Origin: Halolactibacillus sp051746745 | Lineage (GTDB): Bacteria > Bacillota > Bacilli > Bacillales > Amphibacillaceae | Length of the DNA: 8,874 bases | NCBI GenBank assembly: GCA_051746745.1 | Contig: JBNJFJ010000081.1 | Coordinates: forward strand, 1 to 8,874 | Reading direction: 5' to 3' | In this document: piece by piece, positions 1-6,525 of the stretch | How positions within the stretch are numbered: position 1 is the stretch's first letter | Layout: the number at the start of each line of letters is the position of its first letter | Notes under the pieces: generated by a model | What the model saw: the letters and a program-made list of their open reading frames with translations, nothing else | What the model was told of the DNA's origin: nothing | The model's database searches: none | Position numbers and translations under genes: made by a program

Positions 1-1371
1 TTAAGTTTCTTGTTCATCTGTGTCTGTTTGTTTATTGTCCTCGTGATGGATATGTGGCGATTGTTCTTGGTCTACTTTTACATAGACCTCTTCAATCCGT
101 TTATCAGATACAGATAAAATATCAAACTGAACGTTTTGATAATGAATCGGTTCTTTATAATCATTATCTGGAATCGATCCAATATAGTCGGTCAAAAAAC
201 CATTCAGTGTTTCAAATTCATCGACCGGTAATTCTAAACCGAATAGGTGATTTAAATCGGTTAAATGGATCGTCGCTTTAACGGTTGCCTCGTGAGGCGA
301 ATGCTTTAACACTTCGTCATCATCCAAACTTATTCCGTGTTCGCTCGAAATCTCACCAATAATTTCTTCAATCAAATCTTCTAATGTGACTAAACCATCG
401 GTCCCGCCATACTCATCGACGATGATGGCCATGTGAATATTCTCTCGTTGCATATCCGTTAACAACGTATCAATCGATTGGTGTTCCATCACAAAGTACG
501 GCTTACGCATAATATCGGCTAAGTTGAACTGGGCTCTATCTGCCTCCATCATGACAATTAAGTCTTTCGTATGGAGTATACCAATAATCTCATCTAAATC
601 TTCTTTATAGACTGGGAATCTAGTGTAGCGGTGCTCTTTAATGATGTCAATCACTTCTTCAAAGCTTGACTCAACATCAATCGCTTCAATCTCAGTTCGG
701 TGCGTCATAATATCTGAGACATCTTTATCATTGAATTCAAAGATATTATGAATCAGGCGTTTTTCGCTCGATTCAATCGTGCCTTTCTCATCCCCAATGT
801 CGACCATCATTCTAATCTCTTCTTCTGTCACATCTTCGTCTTCATCATTTGGATCGATACCAAATAAGCGAGAGACAATATTCGTTGAAAAGTTTAAAAT
901 CTTTACGACGGGTAAACTAATCTTAAATAATAATGTAATCGGCTTGACCGCAAAATTTGCGACCTTTTCTTTTCGCTTTAAGGCGACTTGTTTTGGCACG
1001 AGCTCACCAAACACTAATGTCATGTATGACAAAATAACGGTCACAATCACTAAGCTTAGTGTTTCAAGCATATTGATCGATAACGGTAAAAACGTACTCA
1101 ATGATTCTGCCAGTGGCTCACTAAATACATCTGCGGCGAACGCACTCGCTAAGAAGCCCGCAAGTGTGATCCCGATTTGAATCGTCGCCAGGAATCGTCC
1201 CGGTTGTGATAATAGTTTATCCAGTGCTTGAGCGGTTTTGTCGCCCCGTTCTGCCATTCGCTTCACTTTATTATCATTCAATGATACTAACGCTATTTCT
1301 GATGCTGCAAAAAAGGCGTTCAGTGCAATTAAAATCACCAACGCTACAACAGCTATTCCCATGGTTTTCAT
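1..1371 (-). CDS. CNNM/CorC-family (hemolysin-like) membrane protein with CBS pair
   Basis: This is a complete 456-residue integral membrane protein of the CNNM/CorC (HlyC/CorC, DUF21) family, whose bacterial members are linked to Mg2+ or Co2+ transport and resistance. The DUF21 membrane domain spans about residues 1-165, with hydrophobic segments near 5-25, 62-82, 103-122 and 142-160. It contains the family signatures NAFFAASEIAL (18-28) and FGELVPKQ (121-128). A CBS pair follows at about 215-335, ending in DEYGGTDGLVTLEDLIEEI (319-337), then a CorC_HlyC domain at about 350-432. The tail (434-456) is rich in Asp, Glu, Gln and His and is probably disordered. The order and length match Bacillus YhdP/YugS-type proteins. 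Two starts are possible: an AGGAG lies 3 nt before the Met at 1371 and 12 nt before the Met at 1362, neither spacing being ideal. It is divergent from the nag operon. The cation transported cannot be read from sequence. Confidence 0.93.
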   Translation of the reverse strand: MKTMGIAVVALVILIALNAFFAASEIALVSLNDNKVKRMAERGDKTAQALDKLLSQPGRFLATIQIGITLAGFLASAFAADVFSEPLAESLSTFLPLSINMLETLSLVIVTVILSYMTLVFGELVPKQVALKRKEKVANFAVKPITLLFKISLPVVKILNFSTNIVSRLFGIDPNDEDEDVTEEEIRMMVDIGDEKGTIESSEKRLIHNIFEFNDKDVSDIMTHRTEIEAIDVESSFEEVIDIIKEHRYTRFPVYKEDLDEIIGILHTKDLIVMMEADRAQFNLADIMRKPYFVMEHQSIDTLLTDMQRENIHMAIIVDEYGGTDGLVTLEDLIEEIIGEISSEHGISLDDDEVLKHSPHEATVKATIHLTDLNHLFGLELPVDEFETLNGFLTDYIGSIPDNDYKEPIHYQNVQFDILSVSDKRIEEVYVKVDQEQSPHIHHEDNKQTDTDEQET

Positions 1372-1399
1372 CCACTCCTAAGTTTATAATCTAATCTTT

Positions 1400-1428
1400 A
1401 GTATAACGAATCATCCTCCCGTTGTCTT
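1400..1428 (-). promoter_or_regulatory. Candidate sigma-A promoter for the CNNM gene
   Basis: On the minus strand, AAGACA (1423-1428) and TATACT (1400-1405) are separated by 17 bp. The -35 matches TTGACA at four of six bases and the -10 matches TATAAT at five of six. It lies about 30 bp upstream of the start codon and is the best promoter-like pair I can see before this gene. It is inferred from sequence only. Confidence 0.5.
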
Positions 1429-1591
1429 CCGTTTCACGTAAAGAATTTAATTGGCACTCACACGTTGGTAGCTTGATTGTTATACATCTTCTTAACTTTT
1501 TACAATGAAGTATTCACTGAAGCACGATGAATCAAACCCTCTAACCCAAAAAAACCTATTATCGCTTGGATTAAAGACATTTTGATTATTT

Positions 1592-1631
1592 ACTATCATT
1601 TTAAATTTAACATTTGATAGTTAGCTATCAA
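1592..1631. promoter_or_regulatory. Inverted-repeat operator candidate for the RpiR-family regulator
   Basis: A perfect 7-bp inverted repeat, TTGATAG-TTAG-CTATCAA, occupies 1614-1631; its left arm contains the -35 box and its right arm lies in the spacer before the -10. A third half-site, ACTATCA at 1592-1598, is an exact inverted match to TGATAGT at 1615-1621. Three CTATCA/TGATAG elements within about 40 bp, placed over the promoter of a regulator gene, suggest an autoregulatory repressor site. RpiR proteins bind as oligomers, which fits several half-sites. Which protein binds here is inference. Confidence 0.6.
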
Positions 1632-1642
1632 TTTGGTATAAT
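1614..1642 (+). promoter_or_regulatory. Sigma-A promoter of the rpiR-nagA-nagB operon
   Basis: TTGATA (1614-1619) and a perfect TATAAT (1637-1642) are separated by 17 bp, so five of six -35 bases match consensus. Transcription should start near 1649, giving a leader of only about 15 nt before the ATG at 1665. No other promoter of this quality is visible before nagA or nagB, so it probably serves all three genes. The inverted repeat beginning in its -35 predicts repression by steric blocking. Confidence 0.8.
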
Positions 1643-1664
1643 GATGTTAAGAAAGGGTGATGAT

Positions 1665-2492
1665 ATGGAAGATTACTCAACACTCCCCGCCACACGGCGG
1701 TTAGACTTATTTAAAAATCAGTTCACCAAATCTGAATTAAAGTTATATGACTATATTTTGACCCATTTAGATGCGGTCGTTTATCACTCACTCTCTGAGC
1801 TTAGTGAACAAGCAAAAGTTGCTGAAGCGACGAGCTTACGTTTTTTTAAAAAATTGCAGTACAGTGGCTTTCAAGCGTTTAAATTTGATTTGGCGAAAGA
1901 ACAACCCAATGATGAAACAAAAGAGACTGATCTCTATACCCGGGTAAAAGACGGCATGCTTTATTCCATCGAGACAAATCACGGTCTATTGAATCCTAAC
2001 CAACTCGAACATGTCGCGCATCTGATTGACCAGAAGAAAGACATCGTTGTTTTTGCGATTGGGGCCTCTGGGATTGCCGGATTAGATTTTCAAAATCAAC
2101 TGATGCGGGTCGGCAAAAACATCGATGTTGTCACCGATACTCATACCCAAATCATGCGTGCGGCCAACGCCTCACCTGACACGTTATTACTGACAATCAG
2201 TTTAAGTGGCAGCACTAAGTCATTGATTGAAAGTACCGCCATCGCGAAAAAGAAAGGCGCACATGTGGTTAGTTTAACCGGCTTTTTAAAATCACCGCTC
2301 ACAAAAGTGAGTGATGAGACAATTCTGACACATGTGAAAGAGAATCCACTAGAGCGGGGAACACTTTCAGGTAAAGTCGCTCAACTGTTTGTAATTGATG
2401 CCCTTTGTACAACGTATATCCAGCTACATGAAGCAGACGCAAAAGCTAGACGAGAAGAAATCACCGTGTTTACGGCGGATAAACTGTATTAG
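1665..2492 (+). CDS. RpiR-family (HTH + SIS) transcriptional regulator of amino-sugar catabolism
   Basis: This encodes a 275-residue cytoplasmic DNA-binding regulator of the RpiR/MurR family. An N-terminal helix-turn-helix domain spans about residues 18-78 (FTKSELKLYDYI, then SLSELSEQAKVAEATSLRFFKKL). A C-terminal SIS sugar-phosphate-binding domain spans about 108-245, with the phosphate-loop motifs AIGASGIAG (131-139) and SLSGSTKS (179-186). The ATG at 1665 is chosen because AAAGGGTG lies just upstream at a normal distance. The same frame opens at a TTG at 1614, but that codon is inside the -35 box, so it cannot be the start from this promoter. The gene is followed 17 bp later by nagA and so probably senses an amino-sugar phosphate such as GlcNAc-6-P or GlcN-6-P. 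The ligand, and whether it represses or activates, are inferred from context. Length is normal for the family. Confidence 0.9.
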   Translation: MEDYSTLPATRRLDLFKNQFTKSELKLYDYILTHLDAVVYHSLSELSEQAKVAEATSLRFFKKLQYSGFQAFKFDLAKEQPNDETKETDLYTRVKDGMLYSIETNHGLLNPNQLEHVAHLIDQKKDIVVFAIGASGIAGLDFQNQLMRVGKNIDVVTDTHTQIMRAANASPDTLLLTISLSGSTKSLIESTAIAKKKGAHVVSLTGFLKSPLTKVSDETILTHVKENPLERGTLSGKVAQLFVIDALCTTYIQLHEADAKARREEITVFTADKLY

Positions 2493-2509
2493 AAAGGAAG
2501 GATAAGTCT

Positions 2510-3664
2510 ATGTATATTAAAGATGCCAGACTCTATTTACCAAACGAGATCGTGACCGGTGACTTAGTCATTAAAGACGGGAAAATAACGGCGATTTTAA
2601 CGTCAGGTCATATCGATACACCGGATGATGAGGTGATTGATGCCCGCGGTCAATCCGTCATTCCTGGTTTTATTGACAGTCACATTCACGGCGCGAACGG
2701 CTATGATGCGATGGATGATGATAAAGAAGCGATTCCAGAAATGGCCAAACATCTTGTCAAAGAAGGGACAACCTCGTTTCTTGCGACGACGATGACAGAA
2801 AGTGTCGATGCGATAGAGACAGCTTTAACCCACGCTAAAAACACTGAGACTACCGCCGGGATGGCAGAACTGCTTGGTGTTCACTTAGAAGGTCCATTTG
2901 TGAATGTCAAAAAGAAAGGCGCCCAACCTGAACAGCATATTAAAAAGCCTGACCTTGAGCTTTTTAAACGCTGGCAAACATTAAGCGGCAACAACATTAA
3001 AACCATCACAATGGCACCGGAAGAAGATGAGGCGGGTGCGTTTATTAAAGCACTACGAGAAACAGGTGTAAACGTATCGATGGGGCATACCGATGTGTCA
3101 TTTGATACTGCCAAACAAGCGAGTAAATATGGGGTGAATCAAGTCACTCACCTCTGTAATCAAATGAACGGGATTCATCACCGCGATGTTGGTTTAGTTG
3201 GGGCAAGTTTCTTACTGTCTCACTTACAGCTCGAACTCATTGCCGACGGGATTCACGTCTCTAATGAAATGTTACAACTGATTTATAATAACGTCGGTAG
3301 CGACCGGTTGATGCTGATTACTGATGCGATGCGCGCCAAAGGTCTTCGTGATGGCACTTACACCCTTGGGGGTCAAACGGTCCATGTCAAAGACAATAAA
3401 GCAACACTTGATGATGGCACGCTTGCCGGCAGTGTCTTACCGATGATTGAGGCAGCCCAGCGCATGCTCCGTTTAGACGGAACGACCCTTCAAGATATTA
3501 TCCAAATGGCCTCTGTCAATCCAGCCAGACAGCTCGGCGTCTATGACCGTAAAGGGTCGATTGAAGTAGGAAAAGATGCTGATTTATTAATTATTAATCA
3601 TGATTTACAGTTAGATAAAACCATCACCAAAGGTGTGGTAGCATATAAGGGGGATCTCACATGA
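2510..3664 (+). CDS. nagA: N-acetylglucosamine-6-phosphate deacetylase
   Basis: NagA removes the acetyl group from N-acetylglucosamine-6-phosphate, giving glucosamine-6-phosphate and acetate in the cytoplasm, for both GlcNAc catabolism and cell-wall recycling. The 384-residue protein is a full-length amidohydrolase-superfamily member. The metal-site signature HIH (58-60) follows VIPGFID. The ligand Glu127 is in GVHLEGPF, His193 is in MGHTD, and His214 is in THLCNQMN. The catalytic Asp272 lies in LITDAM. A small N-terminal beta domain (1-50) and a C-terminal beta strand segment ending in GKDADLLII complete the fold. The motif THLCNQM differs from the more usual THLFNAM or THLYNAM form at two positions near the substrate. 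The start has an AAAGGAAGG ribosome site at 2493-2501. The stop overlaps nagB by 4 bp (ATGA), suggesting translational coupling. Confidence 0.96.
   Translation: MYIKDARLYLPNEIVTGDLVIKDGKITAILTSGHIDTPDDEVIDARGQSVIPGFIDSHIHGANGYDAMDDDKEAIPEMAKHLVKEGTTSFLATTMTESVDAIETALTHAKNTETTAGMAELLGVHLEGPFVNVKKKGAQPEQHIKKPDLELFKRWQTLSGNNIKTITMAPEEDEAGAFIKALRETGVNVSMGHTDVSFDTAKQASKYGVNQVTHLCNQMNGIHHRDVGLVGASFLLSHLQLELIADGIHVSNEMLQLIYNNVGSDRLMLITDAMRAKGLRDGTYTLGGQTVHVKDNKATLDDGTLAGSVLPMIEAAQRMLRLDGTTLQDIIQMASVNPARQLGVYDRKGSIEVGKDADLLIINHDLQLDKTITKGVVAYKGDLT
3647..3653 (+). promoter_or_regulatory. nagB ribosome binding site inside the nagA 3' end
   Basis: AAGGGGG lies 7 nt before the nagB ATG and is within the last codons of nagA. 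Together with the ATGA start-stop overlap at 3661-3664 it fixes the nagB start and supports coupled translation of the two enzymes in equal amounts. Confidence 0.8.
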
Positions 3665-4422
3665 ATATTATTGTCTGCCAAAATTACGATCATTTAAGTG
3701 ACTACGCGAAAGACGTCGTCATCGACACAATTAAAACGAAGGATAAGCCTGTCCTTGGCCTAGCGACAGGGTCAACACCAGAAGGTATGTATCAAGCGCT
3801 CATTAAGGCGTATCAAAACAAACACGTGTCATTTAAAGATGTCACGACGTTTAATTTAGACGAATATATCGGATTGGGTAAAGAAGACCCGAATAGTTAT
3901 CATCACTTTATGGGTGAACATTTGTTTAACCATGTCGATATTGACCAAAATGAAACGTTTGTCCCACCAGGTAATACCGATGATCATGAAAAGGCCTGCC
4001 GTGACTATGAACAAAACATGCACCGCCATGACGACCTTGACTTACAAGTACTTGGCCTTGGTATCAATGGCCATATCGGTTTCAATGAACCCGGTACACC
4101 GTTTGATACACGGACACACGTGATTGAACTCGACGACTCTACTCGCAAAGCCAATGCCCGCTTCTTTGATTCAATTGATGACGTCCCAACCCATGCGATT
4201 ACGATGGGGATTGAAACGATTATGGAAAGTAAACATATTTTGTTACTTGCCTCTGGCGACAGTAAAAAAGAGGCCGTTTACCGCCTTTTAAACGGTGAAG
4301 AAACACCTGACTTTCCGGCATCGATTTTACACCGTCACCCTAACGTGACCGTCATCTTAGACCGTGACGCGGCCAGTCTTTTATCGGTTGAACAAATCGA
4401 TCAAGTTGTTGGACCAAAGTAA
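3661..4422 (+). CDS. nagB: Glucosamine-6-phosphate deaminase
   Basis: NagB isomerises and deaminates glucosamine-6-phosphate to fructose-6-phosphate and ammonia, feeding amino sugars into glycolysis. The 253-residue protein shows the whole family pattern: the phosphate-binding LATGSTPEGMY (34-44), FNLDEYIGL with the proposed general base Asp67 (64-72), and GLGINGHIGFNEPGT (132-146). The last motif contains the catalytic-relay residues Asn136, His138 and Glu143. ELDDSTRKANARFFD and AITMGIETIM follow in the C-terminal half. An Asn at position 136, where the E. coli enzyme has Asp, is, as I recall, characteristic of the shorter Gram-positive (B. subtilis-type) enzymes. The gene is last in the operon and is followed by a strong terminator 31 bp after the stop. 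No PTS or GlcNAc permease gene lies alongside, so uptake must be encoded elsewhere. Confidence 0.96.
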   Translation: MNIIVCQNYDHLSDYAKDVVIDTIKTKDKPVLGLATGSTPEGMYQALIKAYQNKHVSFKDVTTFNLDEYIGLGKEDPNSYHHFMGEHLFNHVDIDQNETFVPPGNTDDHEKACRDYEQNMHRHDDLDLQVLGLGINGHIGFNEPGTPFDTRTHVIELDDSTRKANARFFDSIDDVPTHAITMGIETIMESKHILLLASGDSKKEAVYRLLNGEETPDFPASILHRHPNVTVILDRDAASLLSVEQIDQVVGPK

Positions 4423-4453
4423 TCGATATTTTTTAAAATAATCAACACAAAAC

Positions 4454-4494
4454 CCATCCCCTTCAGTGTATATCACCGAAGGGGATGGCTTTTG
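4454..4494. terminator. Strong, probably bidirectional intrinsic terminator between nagB and the reductase
   Basis: A perfect 11-bp stem pairs CCATCCCCTTC (4454-4464) with GAAGGGGATGG (4478-4488). A further GTG/CAC pair (4466-4468 with 4474-4476) narrows the loop to TATAT. On the plus strand the stem is followed by CTTTTGTCTTT. On the minus strand it is followed by GTTTTGTGTTG, from the A-rich bases before 4454. It therefore can end the nag operon and the convergent reductase gene, which stops at 4531. Confidence 0.9.
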
Positions 4495-4530
4495 TCTTTA
4501 AAATTGGCCACTAACCTTTAGTATGGCGCT

Positions 4531-5370
4531 TTAGCGCTTATTAAAGGTAGACGGATCCGGTCCTATCCGTTCATCTTTATTTAATTGATTGATTTGTTTC
4601 ATCTCATCATGTGTCAGTTCAAAATCAAATACATCCGCATTTTCTTTAATTCGGTGCGCTTTCGTTGATTTTGGAATCGTCACCACACCACCTTGGATGT
4701 CCCAGCGCACCAAGACTTGAGCGATCGATTTTTTGTGACGGTCCGCAATTCTCTGTAAGACGTCATTATCAAATAATTGTCCTTGTTTTAGTGGTGACCA
4801 CGCTTCTACTTGGATGTTGTGATCACGACAGAAATGACGTAACGGTTCTTGGGTTAAATGCGGGTGAAACTCGACTTGGTTCACCATTGGGGTAATTTCA
4901 GACCCTTGAATTAAAGTCTTTAAATGTTCCTCTTTGAAGTTGCTGACCCCAATCGCACGGACTTTCTTTTCTTGATACAGTTTTTCAAACGCGCGCCAAG
5001 TGTCTTGATACAGATTCGCTTCTGGCACAGGCCAGTGAATAAGATATAAATCAAGGTAATCTAAGCCTAACCGTTCTAACGTCGCTTCAAACGCTTTTAA
5101 AGTTGACTCATAACCTTGGTCAGCGTTCCAAAGTTTTGAGGTGATAAATAAGTCTTCTCTTTTCACATCGACTTCTTTAAGCGCTTCACCAACGCCTTTC
5201 TCATTACCATAGACACTGGCCGTGTCAATGCTGCGGTAACCACTATTGATCGCATCAATGACTGCTTGTTTTACTTCTGGGCCGTCTTCTACTTTAAAGA
5301 CCCCAAGTCCGATCCACGGCATTTCGACACCGTTTGCTAACTTCGTTGTACTTGTTAAATCTTTTAACAT
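4531..5370 (-). CDS. Aldo/keto reductase (2,5-diketogluconate/glyoxal reductase type), intact copy
   Basis: This encodes a complete 279-residue NADPH-dependent aldo/keto reductase with a TIM-barrel fold, acting in the cytoplasm on aldehydes or ketones. The catalytic tetrad is present: Asp49 and Tyr54 in SIDTASVYGNE, Lys79 in ITSKLWN, and His112 in YLIHWPVP. Other signatures are AIGVSNF (139-145), VNQVEFHP (163-170) and the NADPH-phosphate motif IPKSTKAHRIKEN (232-244). The overall pattern resembles Bacillus YvgN/YtbE and 2,5-diketo-D-gluconate reductases; physiological substrates of such enzymes are broad (for example methylglyoxal), so I do not assign one. AAGGAGGA sits 8 nt before the ATG. 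No clear promoter of its own is visible, so it may be read from upstream through the pseudogene. It is about 60% identical by eye to the adjacent broken copy. Confidence 0.93.
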   Translation of the reverse strand: MLKDLTSTTKLANGVEMPWIGLGVFKVEDGPEVKQAVIDAINSGYRSIDTASVYGNEKGVGEALKEVDVKREDLFITSKLWNADQGYESTLKAFEATLERLGLDYLDLYLIHWPVPEANLYQDTWRAFEKLYQEKKVRAIGVSNFKEEHLKTLIQGSEITPMVNQVEFHPHLTQEPLRHFCRDHNIQVEAWSPLKQGQLFDNDVLQRIADRHKKSIAQVLVRWDIQGGVVTIPKSTKAHRIKENADVFDFELTHDEMKQINQLNKDERIGPDPSTFNKR

Positions 5371-5484
5371 ATAAAAATCCTCCTTAAAACGATCATTTAG
5401 CCGCTTGTTTAGTTTTTCTAATTTCGCTCACATCTTGTGTTTACCCGAATTCTTTATGTTTTAAAAGTCTTTGTTCCGCGTGAC

Positions 5485-6308
5485 TTAAGCGTTTAATTCC
5501 TCAGGGTCCGGTGCGGTCACCATTATGAAGCGCATCGATTTGGCTCATCTCTGTTTCTGATAAACTAAAGTCAAAAATATTGGCGTTTTCTTCAATCCGA
5601 GACGGCGTCACTGACTTTGGAATCGCTAAAATACCGTGTTGATAATCCCAGCGTAAAATCACTTGGGCAACTGTTTTTTGATGATGTTTAGCTATCTCAG
5701 TTAACGTATCTAGCTCAAACAAATCGCCTCGCTTCAGAGGTGACCAAGCTTGGACTTTGATACCTTCTGCCTGGCAATACTCTCGTAAGTTCTGTTGGTT
5801 TAAATGCGGGTGACATTCGACTTGATTCACCATCGGTAAGATTGTCGCCGTTGTTTTTAGATCGTCTAAATGATTGATATTAAAGTTACTAACCCCAATC
5901 GCACGGACTTTTTTGTCTTGATACAATTTCTCAAGTGCGCGCCACGTCTCTTTAAATTTGTCCGTCTTTGGCATCGGCCAATGGATCAAATATAAATCGA
6001 GGTAATCAAAGCCTAATTTTTCTAATGACACATCAAAAGCGCTGAGTGTTTCTTCATAGCCTTGGTCGGTATTCCATACTTTAGACGTCACAAAATATCT
6101 TCGCGATCGACACCTGACTGTCTAACAGCTTCACCAACAGTTGCTTCATTGTCATAGAGACTTGCCGTATCAATCAGTCGATAACCCGTCTTAATCGCAT
6201 GAACAATCGCTTCTACCCCTTGTTGTTCATCGGAATTTTATACACCCCTGAGCCAAAGACCGGCATCTTTACACCATTATGTAAGACGGTTGTTTCTTGT
6301 AAGGTCAT
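5485..6308 (-). pseudogene. Frameshifted aldo/keto reductase, decayed tandem paralogue
   Basis: Read from the ATG at 6308 (AAGGAGGAG upstream), the protein begins MTLQETTVLHNGVKMPVFGSGVYKIP and then hits a stop at 6213-6215 after 31 residues. The reductase continues in another frame (DEQQGVEAIVHAIKTGYRL, then DTASLYDNEATVGEAV) until a TGA at 6088-6090. It resumes in a third frame as VTSKVWNTDQGYEETL and onward through LIHWPMP, AIGVSNF, VNQVECHP and IPKSV. The shifts fit single-base deletions near 6231-6233 and in the four-A run at 6092-6095. At the C-terminus it stops at 5501 right after DRTGP, where the intact neighbour continues with DPSTFNKR; one more frame change would give PEELNA and a stop at 5485. 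All four catalytic residues are still encoded, so decay looks recent. Some shifts could instead be sequencing errors. Confidence 0.88.
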
Positions 6309-6336
6309 TTTGTCTCCTCCTTATGTTTATTAGGTT

Positions 6337-6353
6337 AAGTATAGCGCTTACTT
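6337..6353. promoter_or_regulatory. Palindrome over the -10 region of the reductase promoter candidate
   Basis: AAGTA, one T, the palindromic AGCGCT, then TACTT form a nearly perfect 17-bp dyad. On the minus strand it covers a TATACT (6338-6343) that could be the -10 box of the reductase pair, 30 bp before the start codon at 6308. The matching -35 is poor, which would be consistent with an activated promoter. Function is inferred. Confidence 0.35.
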
Positions 6354-6404
6354 TCGTTAGATTCTAATATTTTAACTTCCTCTTACTTTTTTCAGCTTCT
6401 ACGC

Positions 6405-6433
6405 TTGCATCTCTAAATTATAACGTTTATAAT
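6405..6433 (+). promoter_or_regulatory. Sigma-A promoter of the ZIP transporter gene
   Basis: TTGCAT (6405-6410) and a perfect TATAAT (6428-6433) are separated by 17 bp. Transcription should start near 6440, giving a leader of about 85 nt before the TTG at 6526. This leader contains a metal-operator-like inverted repeat and a weak hairpin. Confidence 0.75.
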
Positions 6434-6447
6434 ATGAGCAAGATTAA

Positions 6448-6466
6448 TTTTGCCCTAAGGCAACTT
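6448..6466. promoter_or_regulatory. MntR-box-like operator in the ZIP transporter leader
   Basis: TTGCC-CTAA-GGCAA (6450-6463) with flanking T-rich bases closely resembles the known B. subtilis MntR boxes (pattern TTTGCCTTAAGGAAA). It starts about 10 bp after the predicted transcription start, a normal place for a repressor block. MntR is a DtxR-family, Mn2+-activated repressor. The identity of the binding protein is inference, and no mntR gene is in the window. Confidence 0.6.
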
Positions 6467-6469
6467 TTT

Positions 6470-6489
6470 AGAGTGTAAGACACTTTTTG
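6470..6489 (+). other. Weak hairpin followed by a short T-run in the ZIP gene leader
   Basis: AGTGT (6472-6476) pairs with ACACT (6480-6484) around an AAG loop, extendable by a G-U and an A-U pair, and is followed by TTTT. It is much weaker than the terminators in the window. It might slow RNA polymerase or simply be chance. Confidence 0.25.
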
Positions 6490-6512
6490 ATATTTATAAC
6501 ACATTTAGCATT

Positions 6513-6520
6513 GGAGGAAG
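6513..6520 (+). promoter_or_regulatory. Ribosome binding site fixing the TTG start of the ZIP gene
   Basis: GGAGGAAG lies 5 nt before the TTG at 6526. No comparable site precedes the upstream in-frame TTG at 6487, so this site decides the start. Confidence 0.8.
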
Positions 6521-6525
6521 AACAG

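Noticed and set aside
1429..1591. A possible riboswitch or small RNA in the gap between the CNNM gene and the nag operon.
   Set aside because: No extended pairing or known metal-riboswitch motif is visible, and the predicted transcripts on both sides start nearer to their genes.
1614..1631. The inverted repeat before the regulator as a CcpA cre site.
   Set aside because: The spacing and centre do not fit TGNNANCGNNNNCA; the central CG is missing.
1614..1664. A longer start (TTG at 1614) for the RpiR-family regulator, adding 17 residues.
   Set aside because: The TTG is part of the -35 box, upstream of the predicted transcript, and has no ribosome site; the ATG at 1665 has one.
4526..4537. 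GCGCT-TT-AGCGC dyad covering the stop codon of the intact reductase.
   Set aside because: The loop would be only two bases, and there is no T-run next to it; it is probably chance.
5371..5484. The gap between the two reductases as a site for a promoter, terminator or small gene.
   Set aside because: I see no convincing -10/-35 pair, stem with T-run, or open frame with a ribosome site, only the ribosome site of the left reductase.
6487..6525. A longer start for the ZIP transporter at 6487.
   Set aside because: It has no ribosome site and adds a charged stretch (LALEEEQ) before the first membrane segment; GGAGGAAG clearly serves the TTG at 6526.
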